Below are positions 32,818 through 42,131 of a stretch of 47,158 nt of DNA, one piece after another (the first letter of the stretch is position 1; every line of letters begins with the position of its first letter). The DNA comes from CAZFLM01 sp964519955 (GTDB lineage: Bacteria; Armatimonadota; Chthonomonadetes; Chthonomonadales; CAJBBX01): NCBI GenBank assembly GCA_964519955.1, contig CAZFLM010000054.1:1-47158 (forward strand). The letters run 5' to 3'. The position numbers and the translations under genes are program-made. The notes below the pieces were generated by a model. The model searched no databases and was not told the DNA's origin. It worked only from the letters and a program-made list of their open reading frames with translations.

Positions 32818-33246
32818 CTACTTCACCTTCGGCTCAGGAGTGGTCTGCACCTGCGCGGCCTGCTGCATCTTCTTCGCGTCCTCGGCCTGCCACTTCTTCT
32901 CCTGCGCGTCCTTGGCCTTCAACGCAGCGACACCTGCTTCGCCGTCGGCACGCCGCTTGAACCAGTCGTCCGTCAGGTCCATCTGCCCGTACTTGCGGTT
33001 CGGACCGCCGCTCGGCATCGGAGGCGCCTTGGGCCTCGGAGGAGTCGCAGCGTTCGACTGCTGCGTCTTGGCGTTGATCGGGCGCATGTCCTTGGCCATA
33101 TCGTTCCTCGTCTTCGCCTGGGCGGCAGCAGCCTGCGGGTCCTGCTTGGGCTCCTCTTTTCGGTACGGCTTGCTCACGACGTTGGCCATGACACCGACAA
33201 GCCCGAGAAGGATGATGAGTACGGCGATCACAAGCGGTCTTGACAT
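32818..33246 (-). CDS. Small membrane-anchored hypothetical protein
   Basis: A 142-residue protein with one N-terminal membrane helix (PLVIAVLIILLGLVGVMANVV) and a Lys/Gln/Ala/Pro-rich, probably unstructured or coiled tail with KWQAEDAKKMQQAAQVQ. GGAGG precedes the ATG. No family recognised. The 130 bp upstream to the next gene hold only its presumed promoter. Confidence 0.7.
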   Translation of the reverse strand: MSRPLVIAVLIILLGLVGVMANVVSKPYRKEEPKQDPQAAAAQAKTRNDMAKDMRPINAKTQQSNAATPPRPKAPPMPSGGPNRKYGQMDLTDDWFKRRADGEAGVAALKAKDAQEKKWQAEDAKKMQQAAQVQTTPEPKVK

Positions 33247-33376
33247 GTTGTCTAGCCTCCAGAGCGCTCCAAATCGCGCGGCGCACATGCGTCCGCGCGC
33301 GTTCATGCACGTGCTGTGTACGGCATTATAGCCGTGCGGAGTTCCGACCGTCAACGCGGAGTTCTACGGTACCGGG

Positions 33377-34324
33377 TCAGTCCGGCGCCTGGCCCCTTTC
33401 GCGCCGGATGGCCAGCCATACGCCGGCCAGCACCGCGGCGGCGCCGAGCGCCTGGAGCGCTCGGATCGGCTCACCGAACAGCGGCCAGGCCAGCCCGGCG
33501 GCGATCACCGGCTCCAGCAGCGTGGTCGCGCTGACAACCCCTGCAGGAAAATGGCGGAGAGACCAGTTGATGGAAGTGTGCCCGATGAGCTGCGGCACGA
33601 GCGCCAGCCCCACCACCGATGCCCACGCCGCCCCGGATGGCGGCAAGAGCCCCCGGCCGCCAGCCAGCAGCGGAACAAGGGCCCACATCGAGAGCGCCGC
33701 AGTCGAATAGGTCCACGCAACGACCCGACCCGTGCCGATGGCGGCCTGCTGATCCTGGACGATGAGCAGGTACACCCCGATGAACGCCGCGCCCGCCACG
33801 GCCAGAAGGTCGCCGATCCACGCCGAGCCGCCCGCCGCACGCGCCGATCCGCCAGGCCCCGCGGTCACGAAGTACACCCCGACCGCCGCGACCGCGAGCC
33901 CGGCCCAGAACGCGCGCGGCAAGCGGTGGCGCAGCACCATGATGCCGAGGAGCCCCGAGAAGACCGGCGTCGTCGCCACGAGGAGCGTAGAGCGGCCGAC
34001 CGGGATGAGCGCGAGCGAGGCGAACCAGGTGACGAAGTGCAGCCCGAGGCAGAGCCCCGCCGCGGCCAGCCGCCACCGCAGCCAGCACGGGAGAGCAGGC
34101 TCAGGGTCGCCCTTCCGCCGCAGCCTCGACGCCCCCACCACGACGAGCGACGCCAGGCTGAGCCGCCACGCCGCCAGCGCCGACGCCGACATTCCCGCGT
34201 CCAGCCCCCACCGCGCCATGATCGCCGCCGAGCCCACGGCCACCTGCGCCACGAGCAGCACCGAGTAGGCGGCTACTGGGACCTGGGACTTGGGGGTTGG
34301 GGATGGGGCGCCGGGCGAGGTCAT
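33377..34324 (-). CDS. EamA/DMT-family transporter
   Basis: A 315-residue inner-membrane protein with about ten hydrophobic helices and two EamA halves. The first half has GLHFVTWFASLALIPVGRSTL and the second LVPQLIGHTSINWSLRHFPAGVVS, as in drug/metabolite exporters. The ATG overlaps the stop of the upstream frameshifted gene (ATGA), indicating coupling. The first 17 residues (SPGAPSPTPKSQVP) are encoded by the G-rich dispersed repeat, so the N-terminus appears to have captured a repeat. Substrate unknown. Confidence 0.92.
   Translation of the reverse strand: MTSPGAPSPTPKSQVPVAAYSVLLVAQVAVGSAAIMARWGLDAGMSASALAAWRLSLASLVVVGASRLRRKGDPEPALPCWLRWRLAAAGLCLGLHFVTWFASLALIPVGRSTLLVATTPVFSGLLGIMVLRHRLPRAFWAGLAVAAVGVYFVTAGPGGSARAAGGSAWIGDLLAVAGAAFIGVYLLIVQDQQAAIGTGRVVAWTYSTAALSMWALVPLLAGGRGLLPPSGAAWASVVGLALVPQLIGHTSINWSLRHFPAGVVSATTLLEPVIAAGLAWPLFGEPIRALQALGAAAVLAGVWLAIRRERGQAPD
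34274..34309. repeat. G-rich dispersed repeat inside the transporter 5' end
   Basis: The plus strand contains GGGACTTGGGGGTTGGGG, the same unit as the tandem copies at 47003-47102. On the coding (minus) strand it encodes Pro/Ser-rich residues. Four or more G-runs with short loops could form a G-quadruplex. Confidence 0.7.
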
Positions 34325-35432
34325 GGCTTCGGGTCGTCCAGCGCAACGACGGGGCCGTAGCCGCGGGCGAGTAGGCCCAGCTTGCGCCCATGTGTGTCCA
34401 GGATCAGGATCATGTCGTCCATCTGGTAGATGACGAAGGGTTCGGCAAGACCGTCGCGTTCCGGCACAGCCAGGCGACGAACGGCGTGTCAAGGCCCACG
34501 TAGTAGTCCCGGCGCGAGTCGGCGAAGCGTACCTGCACGCCCGCCGTCGCCCAGAACTCGACCCAGAAGCTCGGGTACCGCTCGTCGCTCGGGGTCTCGG
34601 GCCGCAGGTCAGCGGGACGGCCGAAGTTCCACCAGGTGTTGCGCGGCCCCCTCTCGTCGGTTCCGGCGCGGGTGGCGAAGCGCGGCAACAGCGTCGTGTA
34701 CTGGTCGCGGTCGGTCTTGGCGTCCGTCGTGACCAGGCCCAGGTCGCACTTCGCTCCGTCGTCTCGCGCAATCGCTGCGAGTCGCGCCCAACCCGGTGGA
34801 ACATGCACGTCCAGCACCTTCTCGCACCGCGTTCCGTCGGTTCGGATGCGCCAGACCGCGCCGTCGTCCCTGCCGATGTAGTACACCCACGCGATGGGCG
34901 GCTTCACGAACGAGAGGCTGGCAGGGCGCTCGATGGTGAGAGCGCCGATGGAGCTGAATACCCAGTAGGCCGGGAGGAGGACCAGGGCATAGGAGGCAGT
35001 CTGCGCGAGGAGACTGGCCCGAAGCGCTGCCCGCCAGCGGTGCGGCACGTCGCCGATCGCCTTGACGTACGGTGGCCACTCGATGACGACGGAGGCCCCG
35101 AACGAGAGCATACACGCCGCCACGAGCAGGTTCCGCGCCTGATCGAGCGGCGTCGCGCCCGGCGTGATGACCAGCGCGTAGTGCCCGAGGACCATGACGC
35201 CGACCCACCCCACGAAGAACGACGTGAAGTTTGCGACGATGGCAGGCCCTACGACCTTGGCAAAGCGAAGTCTGAAGCGCCCCGCGACCATACCGGCCTC
35301 GACGAACGAGATCACGAAGTTCAGGCCGACAAGGTGGATGATGGTCGCCTGCATGATCGCCGATCCAGCGTTCGCCCGGGCGGCCGCAGGCACCAGCAAC
35401 AGCAGGACCACGAGCGGCACGGCTCGTCTCAT
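34321..35432 (-). pseudogene. Frameshifted gene for a membrane protein with signal peptide
   Basis: The protein starts RRAVPLVVLLLLVPAAARA (signal) and has several membrane helices (TIIHLVGLNFVISFVEAGMV, VGPAIVANFTSFFVGWVGVM, and two more by about residue 170), followed by a soluble beta-rich domain (WVYYIGRDDGAVWRIRTDG). The frame breaks at about 34451-34460: one frame ends early at 34410, while the next frame continues as EPFVIYQMDDMILILDTHGR to a TGA at 34321 that overlaps the transporter start by four bases. Adding one G (AACGGCGACGG instead of AACGCGACGG) restores about 370 residues. So a single base is missing, either as a true mutation or an assembly error. Family unknown. It lies two bases after the GH109-like gene. 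Confidence 0.7.
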
Positions 35433-35434
35433 GG

Positions 35435-36739
35435 CTACACCTTCGCGAACGTCGGCTTGCGCGTGCGCCACTCGCCGCGCGTGAAGTCGGGGCACCGCAC
35501 GGGGGCGCTCCCGTGGGCGATGGACTGCTCCGAGAGCGCCACCAGGCAGCTCATCGTCACGGAGTCGTAGATGTCGATCGGCGTCGGCTTCCGGTCGCGC
35601 ACCGCGTTCACGAACTGGCGCATCTCCAGGTAGTCGGTGCCGCCGTGCGAGGCCGCGCTGCCCTCCGCGCCCGTCTCCCGGTACCAGGCGTGGTCGTGGC
35701 GCTCCTGATGAGGGCCGAACGGCTCCCACTCATCGTAGGCCGGGCTCTTGCCGTGCAGGTAGACGACCGCGCGATCCTCGTCATACACCCCCTGCAGCCC
35801 CTCCACCATCCAGCGGTTGTCGTACGGCCGGTGGATCTGCATGTCGTAGTTCACGACGATGGTCTTCTCCCTCGCCGTGCGGATGACCGAGGTGACGATG
35901 TCGCCCTGCTTGTAGCGCCGCTTGGCGCTCGGATGGTCCTTGCCAAGCTTGCGGACGAAGTAGTCGTTGATGGCGCGGGAGCCCGTGGCCGTGGAGGTGA
36001 CGGTATCGAACCGGTCGCCGCAGTTGATGTCCATCCAGCTCAGCACGGGCCCCAGGCTGTGCGTGGGGTACTGGTCGCGGTTGTGCTTCACCAGGTACTC
36101 GGCGGGCCAGCGGTCCTTGCCCTGGTCGTCGAAGAACCAGTGGTCGATGCACATGTGCGAGTGGGCGCAGTGGGTGTGCACGATCTCGCCGAGAAGCCCC
36201 GCGCGGATCATGTTAAGCACCGCCAGGTTGTCGCGGCGGAAGCTCCAGTTCTCCAGCATCATGCAGGGAACGCCGGTCTTCTCCTGGGTGTCGACCAGCG
36301 CCCAGCACTCTTCCAGCGAGAGAGCGCACGGCACCTCGACGCCCACGTACTTGCCGCACTGCATGCCGCAGACCGCCATCGGCGTATGCCAGCGCCAGGG
36401 CGTCGCGATGATGACCGCGTCGAGGTCGTCGCGCTCCATCAGCCCGCGGAACGCCTCCTCGCTCTGCCAGTACCCCTCCGGTTCGGGCCGCCCGGACCTC
36501 ACCACCAGCGCCTGCGCGTTCGCCAGGTGGTCCCGGTCGATGTCGCACAGCGCCGGCACCTCCATGTCCCGGAACCCGAGCAGGATGCCGAGCAGCCCGG
36601 TCCCGCGCCCACCGGTCCCCACCACGCCGACGCGCACCGTGCTCCGCGCCTTCCCTTGCGCTCGTGCAGGACCCGCCAGTCCCATCGCACTCATCGCTCC
36701 GGCCTCCAGTAGCCGCCTCCGACTCACCGTAGGGCTCAT
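35435..36739 (-). CDS. Tat-exported Gfo/Idh/MocA protein, GH109 (alpha-N-acetylgalactosaminidase)-like
   Basis: A 434-residue protein with a Tat signal (SRRRLLEAGAMSAMG), so folded export with bound NAD is expected. The Rossmann motif is VGVVGTGGRGTGLLG (about 38-52). The following stretch, VEVPCALSLEECWALVDTQE with CMMLENWSF, closely resembles GH109 glycosidases, which use NAD to cleave terminal GalNAc. GH109 assignment is by pattern; other secreted MocA-like dehydrogenases are the alternative. GAGGTG precedes the ATG at 36739. It begins the run with the frameshifted membrane gene and EamA transporter. Confidence 0.88.
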   Translation of the reverse strand: MSPTVSRRRLLEAGAMSAMGLAGPARAQGKARSTVRVGVVGTGGRGTGLLGILLGFRDMEVPALCDIDRDHLANAQALVVRSGRPEPEGYWQSEEAFRGLMERDDLDAVIIATPWRWHTPMAVCGMQCGKYVGVEVPCALSLEECWALVDTQEKTGVPCMMLENWSFRRDNLAVLNMIRAGLLGEIVHTHCAHSHMCIDHWFFDDQGKDRWPAEYLVKHNRDQYPTHSLGPVLSWMDINCGDRFDTVTSTATGSRAINDYFVRKLGKDHPSAKRRYKQGDIVTSVIRTAREKTIVVNYDMQIHRPYDNRWMVEGLQGVYDEDRAVVYLHGKSPAYDEWEPFGPHQERHDHAWYRETGAEGSAASHGGTDYLEMRQFVNAVRDRKPTPIDIYDSVTMSCLVALSEQSIAHGSAPVRCPDFTRGEWRTRKPTFAKV

Positions 36740-36846
36740 CGAATGCACCTCACTCGCTGGACGCAGTACGTCACTCGAGGCCCGGACCGTCGCCTCGGGG
36801 TGACCGCTGCGGAAGGTCGCTCCATCGGTGCGGCAAACGCCGTACT

Positions 36847-36940
36847 TCATCGCCGTCCATCCCCGTTCATCGGTGGACCATGATGCCGTTGCCGCTATCT
36901 GCGTTCGTCCGCGTTCATCTGCGGTTCCACGCCATCCCAC
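36847..36940. repeat. Dispersed QMNTDEHR-type repeat, copy 3, overlapping the murB 3' end
   Basis: The plus strand reads CCCCGTTCATCGGTGG and then TCCGCGTTCATCTGCGGTTC, matching copy 2 at 27049-27125. The right half is read as the last codons of murB. Confidence 0.7.
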
Positions 36941-37905
36941 TCGCCGACGAAGAGCACCTCCTCCGTCAGCTCCACCCCGAACCGCTCCCGCACGCGGCGC
37001 TTCACCTCGGCGGCCAGCGCGCGGATGTCGGCCGCCGTCGCGCCACCGCGGTTCACCAGGAAGTTGCCATGCCGCTCGCTGATCTGGGCGCCGCCCACCC
37101 GCAGCCCCTTGCAGCCGCACGCGGCGCTCAGGTAGCCCGCCGGCACGACGCCCGCCTCCTTCATCGAGGCCGGCAGCGTGTCCAGCGACTCGGCGAGGTC
37201 GCGGTCGTACACGTTCTTGAAGAAGCTGCCCGCGCTCGGGTGCCAGGGCTGGCGGTGGATGCGCTGGCGCTGGTTCTCGCGCGAGCGTGCCAGGACCTCG
37301 GCGGGGTCGCCCGGCTTCAGCGTCAGCGTGGCGGCGATGACCGTGGCCGGGGGCGAGTCGCCGCGGCGCAGGCGGCTGTCGCGATAGGCGAAGCCCATCC
37401 ACTCCGCGCCCACGTTCCGCCGCTCGCCACCCTCCACCACGTCGAGCCCGCTCACCACCTCACAGATGCTCTGCCGGTAGGCGCCCGCGTTGGAGACGAG
37501 CGCGCCACCGACGGTGCCGGGCAGGCCGATGGCGAACTCCAGCCCGCTCAGCCCCGCGCGCGCCGCCTGCTGGGAGAGGCGCATCATCGGGTACCCGCTG
37601 TCGACACAGGTGGTCGGCCCCAGTTCGAGCGCCTCGCAGGCGTTGCGGATCACGAGGCCGCGGATGCCGCGGTCGCTGACGCACAGGTTGGTGCCGCCGC
37701 CGAGGACGAGGTGCGGGAAGTCGAGCCGCTGGGCCGCCGCGACGAGGTCGGCCAGGTCGGCGGAGAGCGTGGCGCGGAAGTACAGGTCGGCCGGCCCGCC
37801 CACGCGCATGGAGGTATGCCGGCACATCGGCTCGTCGGCGGCGATGGCCTCGCGCAGGCGTCCGGGCAGGGAGCGGAGGAAGGCGTCGGATCTGTCGGGG
37901 TTCAT
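36895..37905 (-). CDS. murB: UDP-N-acetylenolpyruvoylglucosamine reductase
   Basis: A 336-residue FAD enzyme making UDP-MurNAc for peptidoglycan. The FAD-binding signature is HTSMRVGGPADL (about 30-41) and LVLGGGTNLCVSD; the catalytic region has GIPG-like IGLPGTVGGALVSNAGAYR, Ser in HPSAGSFFKN, and the Glu near EVLFVGEW. GH type: type I/II unclear by eye. The last 14 residues (WDGVEPQMNADERR) come from the dispersed repeat, so the natural C-terminus seems to have been replaced or extended. The ATG at 37905 fits the family start. It is 155 bp upstream of the GH109-like gene. Confidence 0.95.
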   Translation of the reverse strand: MNPDRSDAFLRSLPGRLREAIAADEPMCRHTSMRVGGPADLYFRATLSADLADLVAAAQRLDFPHLVLGGGTNLCVSDRGIRGLVIRNACEALELGPTTCVDSGYPMMRLSQQAARAGLSGLEFAIGLPGTVGGALVSNAGAYRQSICEVVSGLDVVEGGERRNVGAEWMGFAYRDSRLRRGDSPPATVIAATLTLKPGDPAEVLARSRENQRQRIHRQPWHPSAGSFFKNVYDRDLAESLDTLPASMKEAGVVPAGYLSAACGCKGLRVGGAQISERHGNFLVNRGGATAADIRALAAEVKRRVRERFGVELTEEVLFVGEWDGVEPQMNADERR

Positions 37906-37971
37906 GGCCCCCAGTGTAACACGCGGGGAGATGGAGTTCAAGGCGAGGCGCCCAGGCGACCGTGTGACTGG

Positions 37972-38295
37972 CTACCAGTAGCCACGGCGCCTCCCGACTA
38001 GCGGCAGGACCAGCAAGGAGGCTAGGACCAGCGACGCGACGAGCACGGCAGCCTTGCCCATCGGGATGGACCAGGCGAGCACGCCCCACCACAGCGCGAG
38101 GACCTCGAGCGCGACGACTAGCAGCAGCGCGCCGACACCGACCACGCATCCGAAGCCCTCCTCCCACGCGAGGTCGTGCTTCACTGCCATCCAGCCGCTG
38201 AGCTGCAGGTACGCGACCACCGGCACGACGGCGCCAAACACCGCCAGTCGAATGGCCCAGCGCGCTTGGTCTACGAGGTGCGGGTCCATCGGCAT
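37972..38295 (-). CDS. Small multi-helix membrane protein
   Basis: A 107-residue protein with three hydrophobic helices (AIRLAVFGAVVPVVAYLQL, VVGVGALLLVVALEVLALWW, AAVLVASLVLASLLVLPLV). AGGAAGGTG lies just before the ATG; a GTG one codon upstream is an alternative. No family recognised. Confidence 0.6.
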   Translation of the reverse strand: MPMDPHLVDQARWAIRLAVFGAVVPVVAYLQLSGWMAVKHDLAWEEGFGCVVGVGALLLVVALEVLALWWGVLAWSIPMGKAAVLVASLVLASLLVLPLVGRRRGYW

Positions 38296-38329
38296 CACCT
38301 TCCTCTGGGTGCGGCGCGTGCAGCGTCGG

Positions 38330-38445
38330 CTAGCCGAGCTGGGCGCGCGCCTCCTCGACTATCGCCAGGATGTTCTCGGCAGGGGTCTCCGCGGGAGCCG
38401 CGCCGGTGCGCCTGGCTTCGGTGCGGCGACTGCGGTATCGACCAT
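38330..38445 (-). pseudogene. Possible very small gene with a one-base frameshift
   Basis: An ATG at 38445 follows GGGAGGTGG at ideal spacing, and begins MVDTAVAAPKPGAPA. A good helical end (PAENILAIVEEARAQLG) before TAG at 38330 lies one frame off; the 116-bp span is one base short of 39 codons. A single missing base near 38395 would join them. The strong ribosome-binding site is the only firm evidence. Confidence 0.25.
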
Positions 38446-38473
38446 CGCGGGTCCACCTCCCTATCAGTCGAGC

Positions 38474-38824
38474 CTACCCCTCTGTCTCAAAGAACTCGTC
38501 CGTGTGCTCCCAGGCAGGCACGCCGAAGACGATGGTCGTAATATCGCCGTAGGCGCGGTGCGCGGTGCCGGGCTCGATGACGATGGCCACGCCGGGCTCC
38601 AGGTCCACCACGTCGTCGCCCAGCTCCATCTTGCCGGAGCCCGCTAGAATGTAGTAGTACTCCGTGCAACCCTTGTGGTAGTGCCGCGTCGAGTCGGTGA
38701 TATGCGTCACGTGCAGGTTCGCCACCGGCGTGTCGGCGCGCTGAATGATGCGCGTGCTCTCGCCGCAGGGGCACGGCACAACCGTCGCCTCGTCCTTCTT
38801 GCGGTACAGGTACCCCTTGCTCAT
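38474..38824 (-). CDS. Cupin-domain protein
   Basis: A 116-residue single-domain cupin. Motif 1 is seen at RHYHKGCTEYYYILAGSGKM (two His, Glu) and motif 2 at VIEPGTAHRAYG (His), which bind a metal. A Cys pair CPCGES near residue 18 is extra. GGAGG precedes the ATG. Such proteins act as isomerases, dioxygenases or sensors; role unknown. It is divergent from the beta-galactosidase gene, 150 bp away. Confidence 0.85.
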   Translation of the reverse strand: MSKGYLYRKKDEATVVPCPCGESTRIIQRADTPVANLHVTHITDSTRHYHKGCTEYYYILAGSGKMELGDDVVDLEPGVAIVIEPGTAHRAYGDITTIVFGVPAWEHTDEFFETEG

Positions 38825-38974
38825 GATGCCACTCCTCCACCGCTCAGTTCCCCGCCGCACCGCCCGCGTCCTGCAACACCCGGCCCCGCAGCGACCCGCT
38901 GTGTCATAATGGGCCATCACGCTGCACTCCTGCGACTATCCCATCACGCGCTCCGTCGCGCGAAAGGCGCACCG

Positions 38975-41900
38975 ATGACCAACGACTGGGAGAACCCCAA
39001 GCTAACGAACCGGAACCGGCTCCCTGCCCGGGCCTATTCCTTCCCGTACCCCGATGCCGCATCGGCCGCGACAGGCGAGCGCGCCGCGTCCCCATGGTTC
39101 ATGCTGCTCAACGGGCAGTGGGATTTCTGGTATGCGGAGACGGTGGCGGAAGCGCCGGAGGGCTTCGAGGCAGACGACTTCGACACCCTGGGCTGGGACA
39201 CCATTGCGGTGCCCTCGAGCTGGCAGATGCTGGGCTACGGCCGCCCGCACTACACGAACGTGATCTACCCGTTCCCGGTCTGCCCGCCGCGCGTGCCCAC
39301 GGAGAACCCGACCGGGTGCTATCGCCGCGACTTCGTGCTGCCTGAGGCGTGGGACGGGCGCGCCATCCGCCTGCGGTTCGAGGGCGTCGACTCCGCGTTC
39401 CACGTGTGGGTGAACGGGCAGGAGATCGGCTTCAGCAAGGGCAGCCGCATTCCGGCCGAGTTCGACATCACCGCCGCCGTGCGCCCGGGCGTGAACAACG
39501 TGTCGGTGCGCGTGGTCCAGTGGTCCGACGGCAGCTACCTCGAAGATCAGGACATGTGGTGGCTGAGCGGCATCTTCCGCGACGTCTACCTGCTCGCCGC
39601 GCCAAGCGTGCATGCCTACGACGTTCGCACCCGCACCACGCTGGATGCCGCGTACAAGGACGCCACGCTCGACGTGAACGTTACGCTGCAGGCCGCCGCG
39701 AGCGCCGCGCCGGGCGCCTACCGCCTGAGCGTGAGCGTGCTGGACGCCGAGCGGCGGTGCGTCGCCGACGGCGCCACCGACGTCAAGGTGGGTGGCCCCG
39801 GCCCGGTCGAGGCGTCGCTCGCCATCCCGGTTACCGACCCCGCCAAGTGGACCGCCGAGACGCCGTACCTCTACACGCTGCTCGTCACGGTCGCAGACGC
39901 ATCGGGAGCGGTGCTGGAGGTGACGCCGGTCACCGTCGGCTTCCGCTGCGTCGAGATCAAGGGTGGCGTGTTCTGCGTGAACGGCAAGCCCGTCAAGGTG
40001 AAGGGCGTCAACCGGCACGAGCACCACTGCGACCTGGGCCGCGCGGTGCCGCAGCAGACCATGGTGCAGGACATCCTCATCATGAAGCGGCACAACATCA
40101 ACGCGGTGCGCACCTCGCACTACCCGGACGATCCGCGCTGGTACGACCTCTGCGACAAGTACGGCCTCTACATCGTCGACGAGTGCGACCTGGAGTCGCA
40201 CGGGTTCCAGATGGGCAAGCAGCCCACGAACCCGACGAACGACCCCGAGTGGGAGGCCGCCTGCGTCGACCGCATGGAGCGAATGGTGCAGCGCGACCGC
40301 AACCACCCGTGCATCGTCATGTGGTCGCTGGGCAACGAGGCGGGCTTCGGCTGCAACCACCTGAAGATGGCCGCCAAAGCCCGCGAGCTGGACCCGACGC
40401 GCCCCATCCACTACGAAGGCGACTACTCCATCGAGACCGCCGACGTGTACAGCCGCATGTACACGGACATCCCGACCATGGAGCGCATCGCAGCCGCCAC
40501 CGAGGACCTGGACATCTGGGGCGGCAAGGCGGCGCTCGACCGGTACGCCAATAAGCCGTTCGTGCTCTGCGAGTACGCCCACGCCATGGGCAACGGGCCG
40601 GGCAACCTCACCGAGTACTGGGACCTCATGAACCGCGAGCCGCGCCTCATGGGCGGGTTCATCTGGGAGTGGGTGGACCACGGTATCCGGCAGCAGCTAC
40701 CCGGCGGCACCGAGCGCTTCGCCTATGGCGGCGACTTCGGCGACCAGCCCAACGACGGCAACTTCGTCATCGACGGCCTCATCTCGCCGGACCGCATCCC
40801 CTCGCCGGGCCTGGTTGAGTACCGCAAGGTGATCCAGCCGGTCGAGTTCGCGGCGGGCGACCTGGGTGCGGGCGTCGTGCGCATCACGAACCGCTACGCG
40901 TTCGTCGGCCTCGAGCACCTGGCCGCGTCCTGGAGCGTGACCGAGAACGGCGCCGTCGTCCAGAGCGGCACGGTGCCCACGCCCGCCGTCGGCCCGGGCC
41001 AGACAGTCGACCTGACCATCCCGTGCCGCAAGCCCGCGGTCCTGAAACCGGGCGCCGAGTACCAGTTGCTCGTCAGCTTCACGCTCGCGTCTGACACCCT
41101 CTGGGCTGAGCGCGGCTACGAGATCGCGTGGGGCCAGTTCGAGCTGCCCTGGAAGGCCGAGCCCGCCGTGCGCCCGACGCTCGCGGCCAAGCCGACGGTG
41201 ACCGACGAGGAGCTGGAGCTGGAGGTCGCCGGCGACGACTTCGCCATCGTCTTCGACCGCGTGACGGGCCGCGTCTGCTGCTGGGAGCACGACGGCTCGC
41301 CGATGCTGGTCGACGGCCCGCGCCTCACGTTCTGGCGGGCGCCCACGGACAACGACGGCGGCAACCGGGGCGGCGGCATCCAGGCGAAGTGGCGCGAGGC
41401 GGGCCTGCACGGGCTGCAGCACCGCTTCGACGGCCTGACCTGGGAGGAGACCGAGGCCGGCGTCGTCGTGACGGTGAAGACGCGCGTTGCGCCGCCGGTC
41501 TGGAGCCTCGGCCATGCCTGCGAGTACCGCTACACCGTCTCGGCCGACGGCGGCGTGCTCCTGCAGGTGAGCGGGACGCCCGAGGGCGAGTGGCCGCCGA
41601 TGATCCCGCGCATCGGCCTGGAGGCCACGCTACCCGCCGAGCTGCGCCAGGTCGCCTGGTATGGCCCGGGCTTCGGCGAGAGCTACGTCGACAGCTTCGC
41701 GGCGGCGCGCGTGGGCCTCTGGCAGGCGGACGTCGACGAGCTGCACACGCCCTACGTCTTCCCGCAGGAGAATGGCAACCGCCACGACGTGCGGTGGGTA
41801 GCCCTCACCGATCAGCGCGGCGTGGGCCTGCTGGCGAAGGGGCTGCCGCTCATCGACTTCAGCGCCCGCCGCTACACGACGGACGACCTCGACCGCGCCC

Positions 41901-42109
41901 AGCACGCGCCCGAACTCGAGTTCCGCGACGAGGTGACGCTGCACCTGGACTACAAGCAGTGCGGCCTGGGCAGCAATAGCTGCGGCCCCGAGCCCCTGCC
42001 GCAGTACCGCCTGACGGCGGAGCCCTTCTCGTTCGCGGTCTGGCTGAAGCCGTTCTCGGTGGACGCATCCGGCCCGTTCGAGGTGGCAAGCCAGGCGCCG
42101 AAGGGATAG
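38975..42109 (+). CDS. lacZ: Beta-galactosidase, GH2 (LacZ type)
   Basis: A 1044-residue enzyme cleaving terminal beta-galactosides. Order of parts: sugar-binding jelly roll (YSFPYPDAASA to SKGSRIPAEFDIT), an immunoglobulin-like domain, and the TIM barrel with acid/base Glu455 (SLGNEAGFG) and nucleophile Glu533 (LCEYAHAMGNGPGNL). The C-terminal beta-galactosidase small-chain domain includes LVDGPRLTFWRAPTDNDGG. Length matches E. coli LacZ (1024). No signal peptide, so it is cytoplasmic. The ATG at 38975 follows GAAAGGC weakly. Divergent from the cupin gene; it probably works downstream of an oligosaccharide importer not in this window. Confidence 0.97.
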   Translation: MTNDWENPKLTNRNRLPARAYSFPYPDAASAATGERAASPWFMLLNGQWDFWYAETVAEAPEGFEADDFDTLGWDTIAVPSSWQMLGYGRPHYTNVIYPFPVCPPRVPTENPTGCYRRDFVLPEAWDGRAIRLRFEGVDSAFHVWVNGQEIGFSKGSRIPAEFDITAAVRPGVNNVSVRVVQWSDGSYLEDQDMWWLSGIFRDVYLLAAPSVHAYDVRTRTTLDAAYKDATLDVNVTLQAAASAAPGAYRLSVSVLDAERRCVADGATDVKVGGPGPVEASLAIPVTDPAKWTAETPYLYTLLVTVADASGAVLEVTPVTVGFRCVEIKGGVFCVNGKPVKVKGVNRHEHHCDLGRAVPQQTMVQDILIMKRHNINAVRTSHYPDDPRWYDLCDKYGLYIVDECDLESHGFQMGKQPTNPTNDPEWEAACVDRMERMVQRDRNHPCIVMWSLGNEAGFGCNHLKMAAKARELDPTRPIHYEGDYSIETADVYSRMYTDIPTMERIAAATEDLDIWGGKAALDRYANKPFVLCEYAHAMGNGPGNLTEYWDLMNREPRLMGGFIWEWVDHGIRQQLPGGTERFAYGGDFGDQPNDGNFVIDGLISPDRIPSPGLVEYRKVIQPVEFAAGDLGAGVVRITNRYAFVGLEHLAASWSVTENGAVVQSGTVPTPAVGPGQTVDLTIPCRKPAVLKPGAEYQLLVSFTLASDTLWAERGYEIAWGQFELPWKAEPAVRPTLAAKPTVTDEELELEVAGDDFAIVFDRVTGRVCCWEHDGSPMLVDGPRLTFWRAPTDNDGGNRGGGIQAKWREAGLHGLQHRFDGLTWEETEAGVVVTVKTRVAPPVWSLGHACEYRYTVSADGGVLLQVSGTPEGEWPPMIPRIGLEATLPAELRQVAWYGPGFGESYVDSFAAARVGLWQADVDELHTPYVFPQENGNRHDVRWVALTDQRGVGLLAKGLPLIDFSARRYTTDDLDRAQHAPELEFRDEVTLHLDYKQCGLGSNSCGPEPLPQYRLTAEPFSFAVWLKPFSVDASGPFEVASQAPKG

Positions 42110-42131
42110 GCGTAGTCACCGATCGGCACCT

